The position numbers and the translations under genes are program-made. The notes below the pieces were generated by a model that was not told where the DNA came from, made no database searches, and worked only from the letters and a program-made list of their open reading frames with translations. This document shows, piece after piece, positions 63,866 to 64,000 of a stretch of DNA of 64,000 bases. Numbering within the stretch: position 1 is the stretch's first letter; each line of letters opens with the position of its first letter. Source of the stretch: Haematobia irritans (Eukaryota; Arthropoda; Insecta; Diptera; Muscidae); NCBI RefSeq assembly GCF_050003625.1, contig NC_134397.1, positions 147,745,526 through 147,809,525 on the forward strand, read 5' to 3'.

Positions 63866-64000
63866 AACAAGTATATACACAGCAGAAAGTTCCGCTAAAG
63901 ATTTTCATGCACAATCGAATTACTTTGGTTGTGGTAGCAGTTGCCGATGGCAATGTTTTTAATCTGGTATTTATAAAATAAATCTGTGATTGAACTTTTG
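63866..64000 (-). mobile_element. HINE-A-like 3' end at window edge
   Basis: AACAAGTATATACACAGCAG, AAAGTTCCGC, then CAATCGAATTACTTTGGTTG and CGATGGCAATG match the 3' end of HINE-A on the - strand, but the hairpin and subterminal repeat are deleted. It continues past the window. Confidence 0.55.

Overview
This is eukaryotic DNA, and most likely from a higher fly of the housefly/stable-fly/horn-fly type (muscid Calyptratae). Three things point that way: very AT-rich non-coding sequence, one spliced gene with GT-AG introns, and dense dispersed repeats that match the Drosophila INE-1/DINE-1 layout (TATACCC-type end, GTCY microsatellite, internal minisatellite, terminal hairpin). There are no bacterial operons and no CRISPR.

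Host gene. I can support one chromosomal gene, on the + strand. Exon 2006-2143 encodes a thyroglobulin type-1 domain (Cys-Trp-Cys-Val core). Exon 20169-20275 encodes a short, very acidic C-terminus and the stop. The splice phases agree (phase 1), so 2144-20168 reads as one 18-kb intron. The pairing of this domain with an acidic tail fits the testican/SPOCK family, called Carrier of Wingless (Cow) in Drosophila. The 5' exons lie outside the window.

Mobile layer. Nearly everything else is transposon or minisatellite. (1) Three related families of INE-1-like (HINE, Helentron-type) elements, called here HINE-A, -B and -C, all carry internal tandem repeats of exactly 153 bp. (2) A tRNA-derived SINE occurs in five copies, several with target duplications. 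Its 3' tail matches the 3' end of RNase H-bearing LINEs in the same window, which suggests a SINE/LINE partnership. (3) A complete copia element (41828-46365) has an intact 1326-residue polyprotein, identical 174-bp LTRs, a 5-bp target duplication and a half-tRNA primer site. (4) There is a Ty3/gypsy integrase fragment with a probable 3' LTR, an internally deleted Jockey-type LINE and several other LINE fragments. (5) TA-flanked terminal-inverted-repeat elements include a two-copy family (17942-18779 and 57383-58255) that carries two tRNA-like Pol III promoter modules back to back. (6) hAT-like miniature elements, foldback elements and arrays of a 29-bp palindromic minisatellite complete the set.

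Layout. 1-2005: upstream intron. 2006-2143: exon. 2144-20168: intron filled with HINEs, SINEs, the gypsy fragment and one twin-tRNA element. 20169-about 21070: last exon and 3' UTR. 22225-24582: mosaic of inverted HINE-B pieces with a SINE. 25003-29046: three tandem 1348-bp copies. 30131-32100: LINE 3' end and minisatellite arrays. 34866-37277: a HINE-B inside a HINE-B. 38330-46760: HINE-C and HINE-B, with a LINE in the HINE-C and a TIR element containing copia in the HINE-B. 47365-49483: HINE-C. 50137-56910: a possible hAT-like element swollen by a Jockey, a LINE, two SINEs, two HINEs and a TIR element. 57383-64000: second twin-tRNA element, family D, foldback, hAT-like element, HINE-A and HINE-C.

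The strongest candidates for something undescribed are the TIR element with divergent twin tRNA-like modules, and the 153-bp unit length that is shared, gap-free and in one open frame, by three diverged HINE families.
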